Part shown: piece by piece, positions 24,180-31,953 of the stretch | How the letters are laid out: each line of letters starts with the position of its first letter | Numbering within the stretch: position 1 is the stretch's first letter | Assembly: GCF_025144225.1 (NCBI RefSeq) | Contig: NZ_JALXXB010000011.1 | Span: forward strand, 11,299 to 75,298 | From: Aestuariimicrobium sp. p3-SID1156 | GTDB taxonomy: Bacteria; Actinomycetota; Actinomycetes; Propionibacteriales; Propionibacteriaceae | Direction: 5' to 3' | DNA length: 64,000 nt | Made by a program: the position numbers and the translations under genes | Notes under the pieces: model-generated | What the model saw: only the letters and a program-made list of their open reading frames with translations | What the model was told of the DNA's origin: nothing | Database searches by the model: none

Positions 24180-25565
24180 ATGAAGCTCACCCTGCTTGGA
24201 GGCGGCGGGTTCCGCGTCCCCCTGGTCTACAAGGCGCTCATGGCCGACCGCTCGCGCGAGCGGGTCACCGAGGTAAGGCTCCACGACGTCGACCAGCAGC
24301 GACTGGACGCCATCAGCCAGGTGCTCGGCGAGCTCTCCACGGGCCGCCCGGACGCGCCGCAGGTCATCGCCACCACGGACCTGCCCACGGCGTTGGCCGG
24401 CACGGACTTCATCTTCTCCGCGATTCGGGTCGGCGGCACCGCCGCCCGTGCGGCCGATGAATCCCTCTGTCTGGGTCACCACGTCATCGGCCAGGAGACC
24501 GTCGGCGCCGGCGGCATCTCCTATGCCCTCCGGGGTATCCCGGTCGCCCTCGACCTCGTCGAACAGATCAAGACACACGCTCCCGAGGCGTGGGTCATCA
24601 ACTTCACCAACCCCGCCGGCGTCATCACCCAGGTCATGCGCCAGGGCTTGGGCGAACGCATCGTCGGCATCTGCGACTCCCCGGTCGGCCTGGCCCGCCG
24701 CGTCCTGACGACTCTCCAACAGGCCGGTCTGGTCAACCCCGACGCCGGTGCGGTCGGGCTCGGCAGCTCCGGTATCAGGATGGACTACCTCGGCCTCAAC
24801 CACCTCGGCTGGCTCCAGGGCCTCCACGTCGACGGCGAGGACGTCCTCCCGGAGCTCCTCCAGCGCCCGGACCTCATCGAAAGCTTCGAGGAGGGCAGGC
24901 TTTTCGGCTCCCCCCTCATCCAGGCACTGGGTTCGGTACCCAACGAGTACCTGCACTACTACTACTTCCAGCGCGAAGCCCTCGCCGCCGACCTCGCCAG
25001 CGAGAGCCCGCGTGGCGCCTTCCTCAGCAGGCAGCAGGGCGGCTTCTACTCCGCCGTTGCCGCGCTCGAGGGGCAACCCGGCGCCCACGACCTGTGGGAG
25101 GCGACCCGCAGGGAACGGGAGAAGACCTACATGGCCAGCAGTCGGGAGGCGTCGGGGGGCTTCGAACGCGACGAGGCCGACCTGCAGACCGGCGGCTACG
25201 ACCAGGTCGCGCTGGCGATCATGCACGCCATCGCCAACGACGTCCCCGCCGAACTGGTGCTCAACGTCCCCAACCGCGGCGCCATCCCCGAGCTCGGCGG
25301 CGATGACATCGTCGAAATGCCCTGCACTGTGGACGCCGAGGGTTTCCACCCGCTCCCGGTCAGCACCTTGCCCGCGCATGCCCGTGGGCTGGTCACCAAC
25401 GCCAAGTACGTCGAGCACAAGACCATCGAGGCGGCGACCACCGCGTCCCGGGAGGCAGCGCTGCTTGCGCTGTTGCAGCACCCGCTGGTCGACTCCTGGG
25501 CCGTGGCCCGCACACTTTTGCAGGGCATGGTCGACACCTTCCCTGAGCTGGCCTACCTGCGCTGA
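24180..25565 (+). CDS. GH4-family 6-phospho-glycosidase
   Basis: 461 residues. GH4 enzymes cleave phosphorylated disaccharides with NAD+ and a divalent metal by an oxidation/elimination mechanism. LTLLGGGGFRVPLVYKAL is the NAD loop, VINFTNPAGVITQV a substrate loop, VGICDSPVG holds the metal-binding Cys, and YLGLNHLGW the metal-binding His. The sequence is closest in style to 6-phospho-beta-glucosidases; phospho-alpha-glucosidases of the same family cannot be excluded. No PTS genes lie beside it. ATG 24180 preferred over an upstream TTG at 24171. Confidence 0.88.
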   Translation: MKLTLLGGGGFRVPLVYKALMADRSRERVTEVRLHDVDQQRLDAISQVLGELSTGRPDAPQVIATTDLPTALAGTDFIFSAIRVGGTAARAADESLCLGHHVIGQETVGAGGISYALRGIPVALDLVEQIKTHAPEAWVINFTNPAGVITQVMRQGLGERIVGICDSPVGLARRVLTTLQQAGLVNPDAGAVGLGSSGIRMDYLGLNHLGWLQGLHVDGEDVLPELLQRPDLIESFEEGRLFGSPLIQALGSVPNEYLHYYYFQREALAADLASESPRGAFLSRQQGGFYSAVAALEGQPGAHDLWEATRREREKTYMASSREASGGFERDEADLQTGGYDQVALAIMHAIANDVPAELVLNVPNRGAIPELGGDDIVEMPCTVDAEGFHPLPVSTLPAHARGLVTNAKYVEHKTIEAATTASREAALLALLQHPLVDSWAVARTLLQGMVDTFPELAYLR

Positions 25566-25604
25566 ACCGCCATGGCGCCCCGGCGGGCGGGCTAGCGTGA
25601 CCTC

Positions 25605-26561
25605 GTGGAGAAGAAGGCCGAAGCGTCCGAGAGTCAAGGCGGGGAAAGCCTGCTCACCGTCCTGATCGCCCTGGCTGCCAATGCGCTCATCGCCGTGGCG
25701 AAGACCGTGGCGGCGATGCTGTCCGGGTCGGCGTCCATGGTGGCCGAGGCCTCGCACTCGTGGGCCGACACCGGCAACGAAATGCTGCTGCTGGTCGCCG
25801 AGAAGCGGGCGCAGAAGGAAAAGGACGCCAGCCACCCGCTGGGCTATGGACGCGAGGCCTATGTCTGGTCCATGATCGCCGCCTTCGGCCTGTTCACCGC
25901 CGGTTCGATCCTCTCCATCACCCACGGCATCAGCGAACTGCGCGCCGAGGGTGGGGGCGAGGACTACACCATCAGCTACATCGTGCTCGCCATCGCCTTC
26001 GTGCTGGAGGGAATCTCCTTCGCCCAGGCGGTCCGCCAGACGCGCACCGCCGCGCAACGGGCGAACCTGCGACCGTTGCGGTTCATCATGGACACCTCCC
26101 AGACCACGCTGCGGGCGGTCTTCTTCGAGGACTTCGCTGCGTTGCTGGGCATCCTGCTCGCCGGCGGGGGGCTGTGGGCCCACCAGCTCACCGGCAATGC
26201 CGTCTACGACGCCATCGGCTCGATCCTGGTCGGCATCCTGCTGGGCGTGGTGGCGATCATCCTGATCTGGCGGAACCTGCAATTCCTGGTCGGGCAGTCG
26301 GTCAGTCCGGTCGTACGCGCACGGGTGCTGCGCGAATTGCTGGAACACCCCTCGGTCGATCGGGTGACCTTCCTGCACCTGGAATACGTCGGTCCCTCCC
26401 GTGTGTTGCTGGTCGCGGCGGTGGACCTCAGCGGCGACGAACGCGAAACGGTGCTGCAGGGCCGACTCCAGGCGCTGGAGGACCGGCTGATGGAACACCC
26501 CATGGTCGAACTGGCCATCGTCAGCCTCTCTGCGCCCGGCAAGGAGGCCCTCACCGCGTGA
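25605..26561 (+). CDS. cation diffusion facilitator transporter
   Basis: 318 residues, five to six membrane helices and a cytosolic tail. The helix-2 metal site is HSWAD (ASHSWADTGNE); helix 5 carries FFEDFAALLGILLA, with Glu-Asp in place of the usual His/Asp pair, as in the SLC30A9-like branch. The family exports zinc, manganese, iron or cobalt by proton exchange. GTG start at 25605, 39 bp after the GH4 gene. Confidence 0.87.
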   Translation: MEKKAEASESQGGESLLTVLIALAANALIAVAKTVAAMLSGSASMVAEASHSWADTGNEMLLLVAEKRAQKEKDASHPLGYGREAYVWSMIAAFGLFTAGSILSITHGISELRAEGGGEDYTISYIVLAIAFVLEGISFAQAVRQTRTAAQRANLRPLRFIMDTSQTTLRAVFFEDFAALLGILLAGGGLWAHQLTGNAVYDAIGSILVGILLGVVAIILIWRNLQFLVGQSVSPVVRARVLRELLEHPSVDRVTFLHLEYVGPSRVLLVAAVDLSGDERETVLQGRLQALEDRLMEHPMVELAIVSLSAPGKEALTA

Positions 26562-26630
26562 GCAGCCCCGCGTCCTGACCACTAGAGTGGTGGCACAGCC
26601 CGCCCGGTCGATCGTGAAGCTGAGGGAATC

Positions 26631-27872
26631 GTGACCCAGAACCCCACCGACACCCGCGTCGCCGCAGTTGTCGTCCTCGCCGCCGGTGGCGGCACCCGGA
26701 TGAAGTCCTCCACCTCCAAGCTGCTGCACAAGGTGTGCGGTCAGTCCATGCTCAGCTACGCCGTCTCCGCTGCCGAGTCGCTGGACCCCGAGCACCTGGT
26801 CGTGGTCGTGGGTCACGCCCGTGAGCAGGTCCTGCAGCACCTGGCCGACATCGCCCCCGAGGTCACCACCGCGGTCCAGGAGGAGCAGAAGGGCACCGGG
26901 CATGCGGTCGAGTGTGGTGTGCGCGACCTCGGCGACCTGACCGGTGAGGTCGTGGTGACCTACGGTGACGTCCCCATGCTCACCGGAGAGACGCTGCGAG
27001 GCCTCGTGGACGCCCACAGGGCGGCGTCCGCTGCGATCACCGTGCTGACCGCCCAGGTGCCCAACCCGACCGGTTATGGACGCATCATTCGCGAGGGTGA
27101 CCGGGTCTCGCGCATCGTCGAGCAGAAGGACGCCACCCCCGAGGAGGCGGCCGTCACCGAGATCAACTCCGGCATCTACGTCTTCGACGCAGAGGTGTTG
27201 CGCCACGGCCTGGCCAACCTGGACACCGACAACGCCCAGGGCGAGCTGTACCTCACCGATGTCATCACGGTCGCCAACCGCGAGGGCAAGCTGGTCGGCG
27301 CCCACGTCATCGAGGACCTGTGGCAGACCGAGGGCGTCAACGACCGCGTCCAGCTGGCCCGGATGAATGCCGAGATGAACCGACGCGTCGTCGAGAAGTG
27401 GATGCGCGCCGGCGTCACCGTGCAGGACCCGGCCAGTACCTGGATCGAACAGGGCTGCGACCTGGCCCGCGACGTCACCATCCTCCCCAACACCCAACTG
27501 CAGGGCGCCACCTCGATCGCGACCGGTGCCACCATCGGCCCGGACACCACCCTGCGTGACGTCGAGGTGGGGGAGGGCGCCACCATCATCCGCACCCACG
27601 GCGAGCTGGCCGTCGTCGGCGCGAGCGCCACCGTCGGCCCCTGGGCGCAGCTTCGCCCCGGTGCCCAGGTGAACTCCGGTGCCCAGGCCACCGGCTTCAT
27701 TGCCGTGCGCAATGCCACCGTCGGATCCGGCGCCACCATCGCCCCGCTGAGCTACATCGGCGCCGATGTCGAGGATGGTTCGGCCCTCCAGCCGGGCGCC
27801 ATCCTCATCGACAACCAGACCATCCATGTGAACGCCCAGCAGCCGGGCCAGGAAGCGGAGGACAACCAGTGA
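26631..27872 (+). CDS. glmU: GlmU with degenerate, shortened acetyltransferase half
   Basis: 413 residues against about 455-490 for normal GlmU. The N-terminal uridyltransferase half is intact: VVLAAGGGTRMKSS, QEEQKGTGHAVECG, VVTYGDVPML, INSGIYVFDA and the later NDRVQLA. The left-handed beta-helix begins, but the acetyltransferase site is abnormal: where E. coli has AGHLTYLGDAEIG with catalytic His363, this protein has IAPLSYIGADVEDG, and the last 60-80 residues, including the Asn and Lys that bind acetyl-CoA, are missing. It should make UDP-GlcNAc from GlcNAc-1-P, but acetylation of GlcN-1-P by it is doubtful. GTG start; overlaps prs by GTGA. Confidence 0.88.
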   Translation: MTQNPTDTRVAAVVVLAAGGGTRMKSSTSKLLHKVCGQSMLSYAVSAAESLDPEHLVVVVGHAREQVLQHLADIAPEVTTAVQEEQKGTGHAVECGVRDLGDLTGEVVVTYGDVPMLTGETLRGLVDAHRAASAAITVLTAQVPNPTGYGRIIREGDRVSRIVEQKDATPEEAAVTEINSGIYVFDAEVLRHGLANLDTDNAQGELYLTDVITVANREGKLVGAHVIEDLWQTEGVNDRVQLARMNAEMNRRVVEKWMRAGVTVQDPASTWIEQGCDLARDVTILPNTQLQGATSIATGATIGPDTTLRDVEVGEGATIIRTHGELAVVGASATVGPWAQLRPGAQVNSGAQATGFIAVRNATVGSGATIAPLSYIGADVEDGSALQPGAILIDNQTIHVNAQQPGQEAEDNQ

Positions 27873-28846
27873 GCAGCAGCGGCGTGAAGCGTCCCAACGA
27901 CAAGGAGATCAAGCTCTTCTCGGGCCGGGCCTACCCCGAGCTCGCCCAGGAGATCTCCGAGCTGATGGGCGTCCCGCTGGTGCCGACCCGCGCGCTGGCC
28001 TACGCCAACTCCGAGATCTACGTCCGCTTCGAGGAATCGGTGCGCGGCTCGGACGCCTTCGTCATCCAATCCCACGCCGCTCCTGTCAACGAGTGGATCA
28101 TGGAGCAGTTGATCATGGTGGACGCCCTCAAGCGGGCCTCGGCCAAGCGCATCACGGTGGTCGCCCCCTTCTATCCCTACGCCCGCCAGGATAAGAAGCA
28201 CCTCGGGCGCGAACCCATCTCCGCCCGCCTGCTCGCCGACATGTTCAGGGCCGCCGGCGCCCACCGCATCATGTCGGTGGACCTGCACGCCGCCCAGATC
28301 ATGGGCTTCTTCGATGGACCGGTCGACCACCTGTGGGCGCTGCCGGTACTGGCCGAGTACGTGATGGACAAGTACGCCGATGATGACATCGTCGTCGTCT
28401 CCCCAGACGCCGGCCGTGTTCGTCTGGCCGACATGTGGACCGACCGGCTGCACGCCTCGCTGGCGATCATTCACAAGCGCCGTGACCCGAACAAGGCCAA
28501 CACCGTGGCTGTGCATGAGGTGGTCGGCGACGTGGAGGGCAAGACCTGCCTTTTGGTCGACGACATGATCGACACCGCCGGCACCATCTGCCAGGCTGCC
28601 GAAGCGCTCATGGAGCGCGGTGCCAAGAAGGTGATTGCCGCCGCGACGCACCCGGTGCTGTCGGGCCCGGCCGCGGACCGGCTCAATGCGTCCCCCTTCG
28701 AGGAGGTCATCGTCACCAACACCCTGCCCGTGGAGGTGAAGATCGACAACCTCACCGTGCTCTCGATCGCCCCGCTGATCGCCAAGGCGATCCACGAGGT
28801 CTTCGAGGACGGCTCGGTGACCAGCCTGTTCGACGGCAACGCCTGA
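27869..28846 (+). CDS. prs: ribose-phosphate pyrophosphokinase
   Basis: 325 residues. Makes PRPP from ribose-5-phosphate and ATP for nucleotide, His and Trp synthesis. KLFSGRAYPELAQEI, YPYARQDKKHLGREPIS (ATP loop and flexible loop), SVDLHAAQIMGFFD (metal site) and LLVDDMIDTAGT (PRPP loop) are all present. GTG start within the glmU stop. glmU-prs order is standard in Actinomycetota. Confidence 0.96.
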   Translation: MSSSGVKRPNDKEIKLFSGRAYPELAQEISELMGVPLVPTRALAYANSEIYVRFEESVRGSDAFVIQSHAAPVNEWIMEQLIMVDALKRASAKRITVVAPFYPYARQDKKHLGREPISARLLADMFRAAGAHRIMSVDLHAAQIMGFFDGPVDHLWALPVLAEYVMDKYADDDIVVVSPDAGRVRLADMWTDRLHASLAIIHKRRDPNKANTVAVHEVVGDVEGKTCLLVDDMIDTAGTICQAAEALMERGAKKVIAAATHPVLSGPAADRLNASPFEEVIVTNTLPVEVKIDNLTVLSIAPLIAKAIHEVFEDGSVTSLFDGNA

Positions 28847-28869
28847 GGGAGGGGCGGACCACGCGCAGC

Positions 28870-28898
28870 TTGTGACCCTGGCCGTGGGCGGCTAGACT
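28870..28898 (+). promoter_or_regulatory. rplY promoter
   Basis: TTGTGA - 17 bp - TAGACT, a good vegetative promoter, starting 24 bp after prs. Confidence 0.65.
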
Positions 28899-29018
28899 CA
28901 CTGGGCTGCTTGGCGAGGGACGCTGGCGTCCGTGATCGACTGGCCCGAACAGGTTCATCCTGATCGCCCTCCCTCGTGAGCCCACTTGCACCACACAGCC
29001 CGAGGTTGAGGAGAAAAC
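28899..29018 (+). promoter_or_regulatory. structured leader of rplY
   Basis: A 120-nt leader. GGACGC-TG-GCGTCC (28918-28931) is a perfect hairpin; CGAGGGA (28914-28920) can instead pair with TCCCTCG (28970-28976), and the two helices share bases, so they exclude each other. GATC at 28934 and 28962 could close an inner stem. This pattern fits a switchable or autoregulated ribosomal-protein leader, but I cannot match it to a named family. Confidence 0.45.
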
Positions 29019-29690
29019 ATGGCTGAGATCAAGCTGTCCGCCGAGGTTCGCACCGAGTTCGGCAAGGGCGCTGCCCGACGCCTGCGCCGCGACGCCAAGG
29101 TTCCTGCCGTCCTGTACGGCCACGGCACCGAGCCGATTCACCTGGCCCTGCCCGGCCACGAGACCCTGCTGGCCCTGCGTGCGGCCAACGCCCTGCTCGA
29201 GCTGGACATCCCTGGCGAGAAGGCACAGCTGGCCCTGCCCAAGCAGGTGCAGCGCGACCCGATCAAGGGCTTCATCGAGCACGTCGACCTGCTGATCGTC
29301 AAGCGCGGCGAAAAGGTCATCGTCGAGGTTCCGCTGGTGACCACCGGCGAGGCTGCCGCCGAGACCGTCGTCATGGTCGAGTCCTCCAGCGTGTCGGTGG
29401 AGGCTTCTGCCACCAACATCCCCACCGAGATCGAGGTCTCCATCGAGGGCCTGGAGGCCGGCACCCAGATCCTGCTGGGCGACCTGCAGCTGCCCGAGGG
29501 TGTCACCGTCGCCGGCGACCCCGAGGCCCTGGTCGTCAACATCACCCAGGCCATCTCCCAGGAGGCGCTGGACGCCGAGCTGGCCGAGGCAGAGGCTGAG
29601 CTGGGCATCGAGCCCACCGAGGACGAGGCAGCTGCTGAGCAGGCTCCCGCCGAGGGCGCCGAGGATGAGGCAAAGGCCGAGGAGTCCTGA
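29019..29690 (+). CDS. rplY: 50S ribosomal protein L25 (Ctc/TL5 form)
   Basis: 223 residues. The N-terminal 95 form the 5S-rRNA-binding L25 domain (VRTEFGKGAARRLRRDAKVP and AVLYGHGTEP), followed by the TL5 beta-domain found in the long Ctc form, and a very acidic Ala/Glu-rich tail of about 45 residues. The AGGAG ribosome site is 7 bp before the ATG. Pth follows directly. Confidence 0.93.
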   Translation: MAEIKLSAEVRTEFGKGAARRLRRDAKVPAVLYGHGTEPIHLALPGHETLLALRAANALLELDIPGEKAQLALPKQVQRDPIKGFIEHVDLLIVKRGEKVIVEVPLVTTGEAAAETVVMVESSSVSVEASATNIPTEIEVSIEGLEAGTQILLGDLQLPEGVTVAGDPEALVVNITQAISQEALDAELAEAEAELGIEPTEDEAAAEQAPAEGAEDEAKAEES

Positions 29691-29692
29691 GC

Positions 29693-30292
29693 TTGACCGC
29701 TCCCTGGCTTGTGGTGGGGCTCGGGAACCCGGGCCCCACCTACTCCGGCACCCGGCACAATGCTGGCTTCATCGTCGTGGACGAGGCGGCCGGCCGTGGC
29801 CGGGTGTCTTTCTCGTCCCCCCGTGGGATGCAGGCAGAAGTCGCCGAGAGCAGGCTCGGGGCGTCCGGTTTCGGGGCAGTGGGGGACGCCATCAAGGTCG
29901 TGCTGGCGAAGCCGAAGACCTTCATGAACGATTCGGGTCGTGCCGTGAGGGCCCTGTGTGCCTTCCACAAGATCCCTGTGGGGCAGGTCGTGGTCGTGCA
30001 CGACGAGCTCGACATCGACTTCGGCCAGCTTCGCCTCAAGTTCGGGGGAGGGGACAACGGCCACAACGGCCTGAAGTCCATCCGCGCGCATCTGGGCAGC
30101 GGCGAGTTCTTCCGAGTTCGCTACGGCATCGGACGTCCGCCCGGTCGTCAACCCACCTCTGACTACGTGCTCAAGCCCTTCCCCGCGGGGCTTCGCGAGG
30201 ACGTGCTGGTCGAGGCGTCCCGGGCCTGCGATGCGATCGAGGTCCTCATCACCGAGGGGCTGCAGGCGGCACAGAACCGCTTCAACAGCTGA
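29693..30292 (+). CDS. pth: peptidyl-tRNA hydrolase
   Basis: 199 residues. Releases peptides from stalled peptidyl-tRNA. LVVGLGNPGPTYSGTRHNAGF with the catalytic His, KPKTFMNDSG, VVVHDELDIDFG with the catalytic Asp, and GGDNGHNGLKSI are all conserved. TTG start, 2 bp after the rplY stop, so it is coupled to rplY. Confidence 0.93.
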   Translation: MTAPWLVVGLGNPGPTYSGTRHNAGFIVVDEAAGRGRVSFSSPRGMQAEVAESRLGASGFGAVGDAIKVVLAKPKTFMNDSGRAVRALCAFHKIPVGQVVVVHDELDIDFGQLRLKFGGGDNGHNGLKSIRAHLGSGEFFRVRYGIGRPPGRQPTSDYVLKPFPAGLREDVLVEASRACDAIEVLITEGLQAAQNRFNS

Positions 30293-30317
30293 CTGCCCGG
30301 CGTCCACGGTGGGCGAT

Positions 30318-30346
30318 TTGGTTGGTTGGTTCCCGTCGCGTACAGT
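30318..30346 (+). promoter_or_regulatory. rplJ promoter
   Basis: TTGGTT - 17 bp - TACAGT, 26 bp after pth. The three GGTT repeats make the exact -35 slightly ambiguous, but only this one gives a 17-bp spacer. Confidence 0.55.
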
Positions 30347-30542
30347 TCGTCAGGTACCGAAGACCGCCGGTGAAGATTTCCGAAGGGCCGGGTCGGTGGA
30401 AACACCGCTCGACCGCCTGCGCAGGTGACACGAGGAAGACTTGAGCACGCTCACGTGCTGATGGATGCCCCGCGCCACATGCGCCGGGGCTTTTTTCATG
30501 CCGGTCTTGGGAACACCATCCAAGAAGTGGGAAGGAGACCCA
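30347..30542 (+). promoter_or_regulatory. L10-type leader of rplJ-rplL
   Basis: A 196-nt leader upstream of the L10 gene, the position where L10(L12)4 binds its own mRNA in many bacteria. The CCGAAGACCGCCGG-like and AGGGCCGGGTCGGTGGAAAC segments resemble the conserved kink-turn/junction region of the known L10 leader RNA. It contains an intrinsic terminator near its end. Confidence 0.6.
30467..30496 (+). terminator. attenuator in the rplJ leader
   Basis: GCCCCGCGCC and GCGCCGGGGC form a GC-rich stem with a CACAT-type loop, followed by six T. It lies 47 bp before the L10 start, so transcription must pass it to reach rplJ; this gives an attenuation step for the operon. Confidence 0.75.
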
Positions 30543-31199
30543 ATGGCGAGGCCTGACAAGGTAGCTGCGGTCGAGGAGCTGAAGGAGAAGTTCACCAGCT
30601 CCAATGCCGTCGTGCTGACCGAGTACCGCGGACTCACCGTGGCGTCGCTGAAGGACCTTCGTCGGTCCCTCGGCGAGGACGCCACCTACGCCGTTGCGAA
30701 GAACACTCTGACCCTGATCGCCGCCAAGGATGCGGGCATCGAGGGGCTGGACGACCAGCTCACCGGCCCCACCGCGCTCACCTTCATCTCCGGTGACGTG
30801 GCCACGGTTGCCAAGGGCCTGCGTGATTTCGCAAAGGCCAACCCGCTTCTGGTCATCAAGGGCGGTGTCATGGACGGTCGTGTCCTGGACGCCGACGAGG
30901 TCAAGAAGCTGGCCAACCTCGAGTCGCGCGAGACCCTTCTCGCCAAGCTCGCCGGTGGCATGCAGGCCAACCTGCAGAAGGCTGTCTTCCTGCTCGCAGC
31001 TCCGCTCTCCCAGGCCGCTCGCGCCCTGGGCGCCCTGGAGACTGCCGCCCAGGCAGACCCCTCGGTCATCGGAGGCGCCGGTCAGGCTGCCCCCGCTGAC
31101 GCTCCCGCTGATGCCCAGGAGCCTGGCAGCGACGCTGCCGACACCGCCGCAGCCGCGGCACCCAGTGAAGATGCCGCTGGCGCGGCTGAAACCGAGTAA
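30543..31199 (+). CDS. rplJ: 50S ribosomal protein L10
   Basis: 218 residues. [17 protein letters not shown] at the N-terminus, the rRNA-binding [18 protein letters not shown] segment, and a C-terminal helix that carries the L7/L12 dimers ([20 protein letters not shown]). The long Ala/Asp/Glu-rich tail of about 40 residues is typical of Actinomycetota. GGAAGGAG ribosome site. Followed by rplL. Confidence 0.96.
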   Translation: MARPDKVAAVEELKEKFTSSNAVVLTEYRGLTVASLKDLRRSLGEDATYAVAKNTLTLIAAKDAGIEGLDDQLTGPTALTFISGDVATVAKGLRDFAKANPLLVIKGGVMDGRVLDADEVKKLANLESRETLLAKLAGGMQANLQKAVFLLAAPLSQAARALGALETAAQADPSVIGGAGQAAPADAPADAQEPGSDAADTAAAAAPSEDAAGAAETE

Positions 31200-31214
31200 G
31201 GAAGGACGCCAATC

Positions 31215-31616
31215 ATGGCCAAGCTCACCAACGAAGAGCTGCTCGACGCTTTCAAGGAAATGACCCTCATCGAACTCTCCGAGTTCGTCAAGCAGTTCGA
31301 GGACACCTTCGGTGTCACCGCTGCCGCCCCCGTGGCCGTCGCTGCCGCTGGTGCTCCTGCTGCCGGCGGTGCCGGTGGCGACGACGCCGGTGCTGAGGAG
31401 GCCTCCGACGAGGTCGACGTGATCCTCGAGTCCGCTGGCGACAAGAAGATCCAGGTCATCAAGGAGGTGCGCGCCCTCACCAGCCTGGGCCTGAAGGAGG
31501 CCAAGGACCTGGTCGAGGCCGCTCCCAAGCCGATCCTGGAGAAGGTCAAGAAGGACGCCGCCGACAAGGCCAAGGAGCAGCTCGAGGCTGCTGGCGCCAC
31601 CGTCTCGTTCAAGTGA
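31215..31616 (+). CDS. rplL: 50S ribosomal protein L7/L12
   Basis: 133 residues, usual length. An N-terminal dimer domain ([20 protein letters not shown]), the Ala/Gly hinge, and the C-terminal factor-binding domain ([20 protein letters not shown]). It forms the flexible stalk that recruits EF-G and EF-Tu, both encoded in this window. Confidence 0.97.
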   Translation: MAKLTNEELLDAFKEMTLIELSEFVKQFEDTFGVTAAAPVAVAAAGAPAAGGAGGDDAGAEEASDEVDVILESAGDKKIQVIKEVRALTSLGLKEAKDLVEAAPKPILEKVKKDAADKAKEQLEAAGATVSFK

Positions 31617-31656
31617 TCCCTGCTTGAACTGACGGGTCGACAGACCTGACACCTCA

Positions 31657-31686
31657 GTGGGCGGTTCCCTTCGGGGAGCCGCCCAC
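31657..31686 (+). terminator. hairpin between rplL and rpoB
   Basis: GTGGGCGGTTCCC-TTCG-GGGAGCCGCCCAC, a 13-bp stem with one G-U pair and a UUCG tetraloop, 40 bp after rplL. No T-run, so partial termination or RNA processing is likelier than full termination, as is usual at this junction. Confidence 0.65.
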
Positions 31687-31817
31687 GTGTCATGTCCCGG
31701 CGTCCGGACGTGTGACCCCGCGACGCCGCCGGCCAACACGCACTCTCCACCCCGGCAGAACCGGCGTGGCGAGTTGCCGAGGCGCCCGCACGGGGCGAAA
31801 ATAGTAGGCCGCCGGAC

Positions 31818-31846
31818 TTGCACCGTGGCAGGCCTTGGCGTAGTGT
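31818..31846 (+). promoter_or_regulatory. rpoB promoter
   Basis: TTGCAC - 17 bp - TAGTGT, giving a leader of about 100 nt before rpoB. It would let rpoBC be made independently of rplJL. Confidence 0.65.
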
Positions 31847-31953
31847 GATCTCTTGCCCCATTGCTGGATCGTCCCGTGTCTTGACACGGGCCCTTCGGCA
31901 TGCACGCATCCCGTGCAGATCTCGCGTTTTGTAGTTCTCGGAAGGAACGCATC

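Noticed and set aside
24129..27827. A 1232-codon minus-strand frame opposite the GH4, CDF and glmU genes
   Set aside because: It is an antisense shadow caused by GC-rich codon bias; the composition is Gly/Asp/Val-rich and no domain is recognisable, while three clear genes lie on the other strand.
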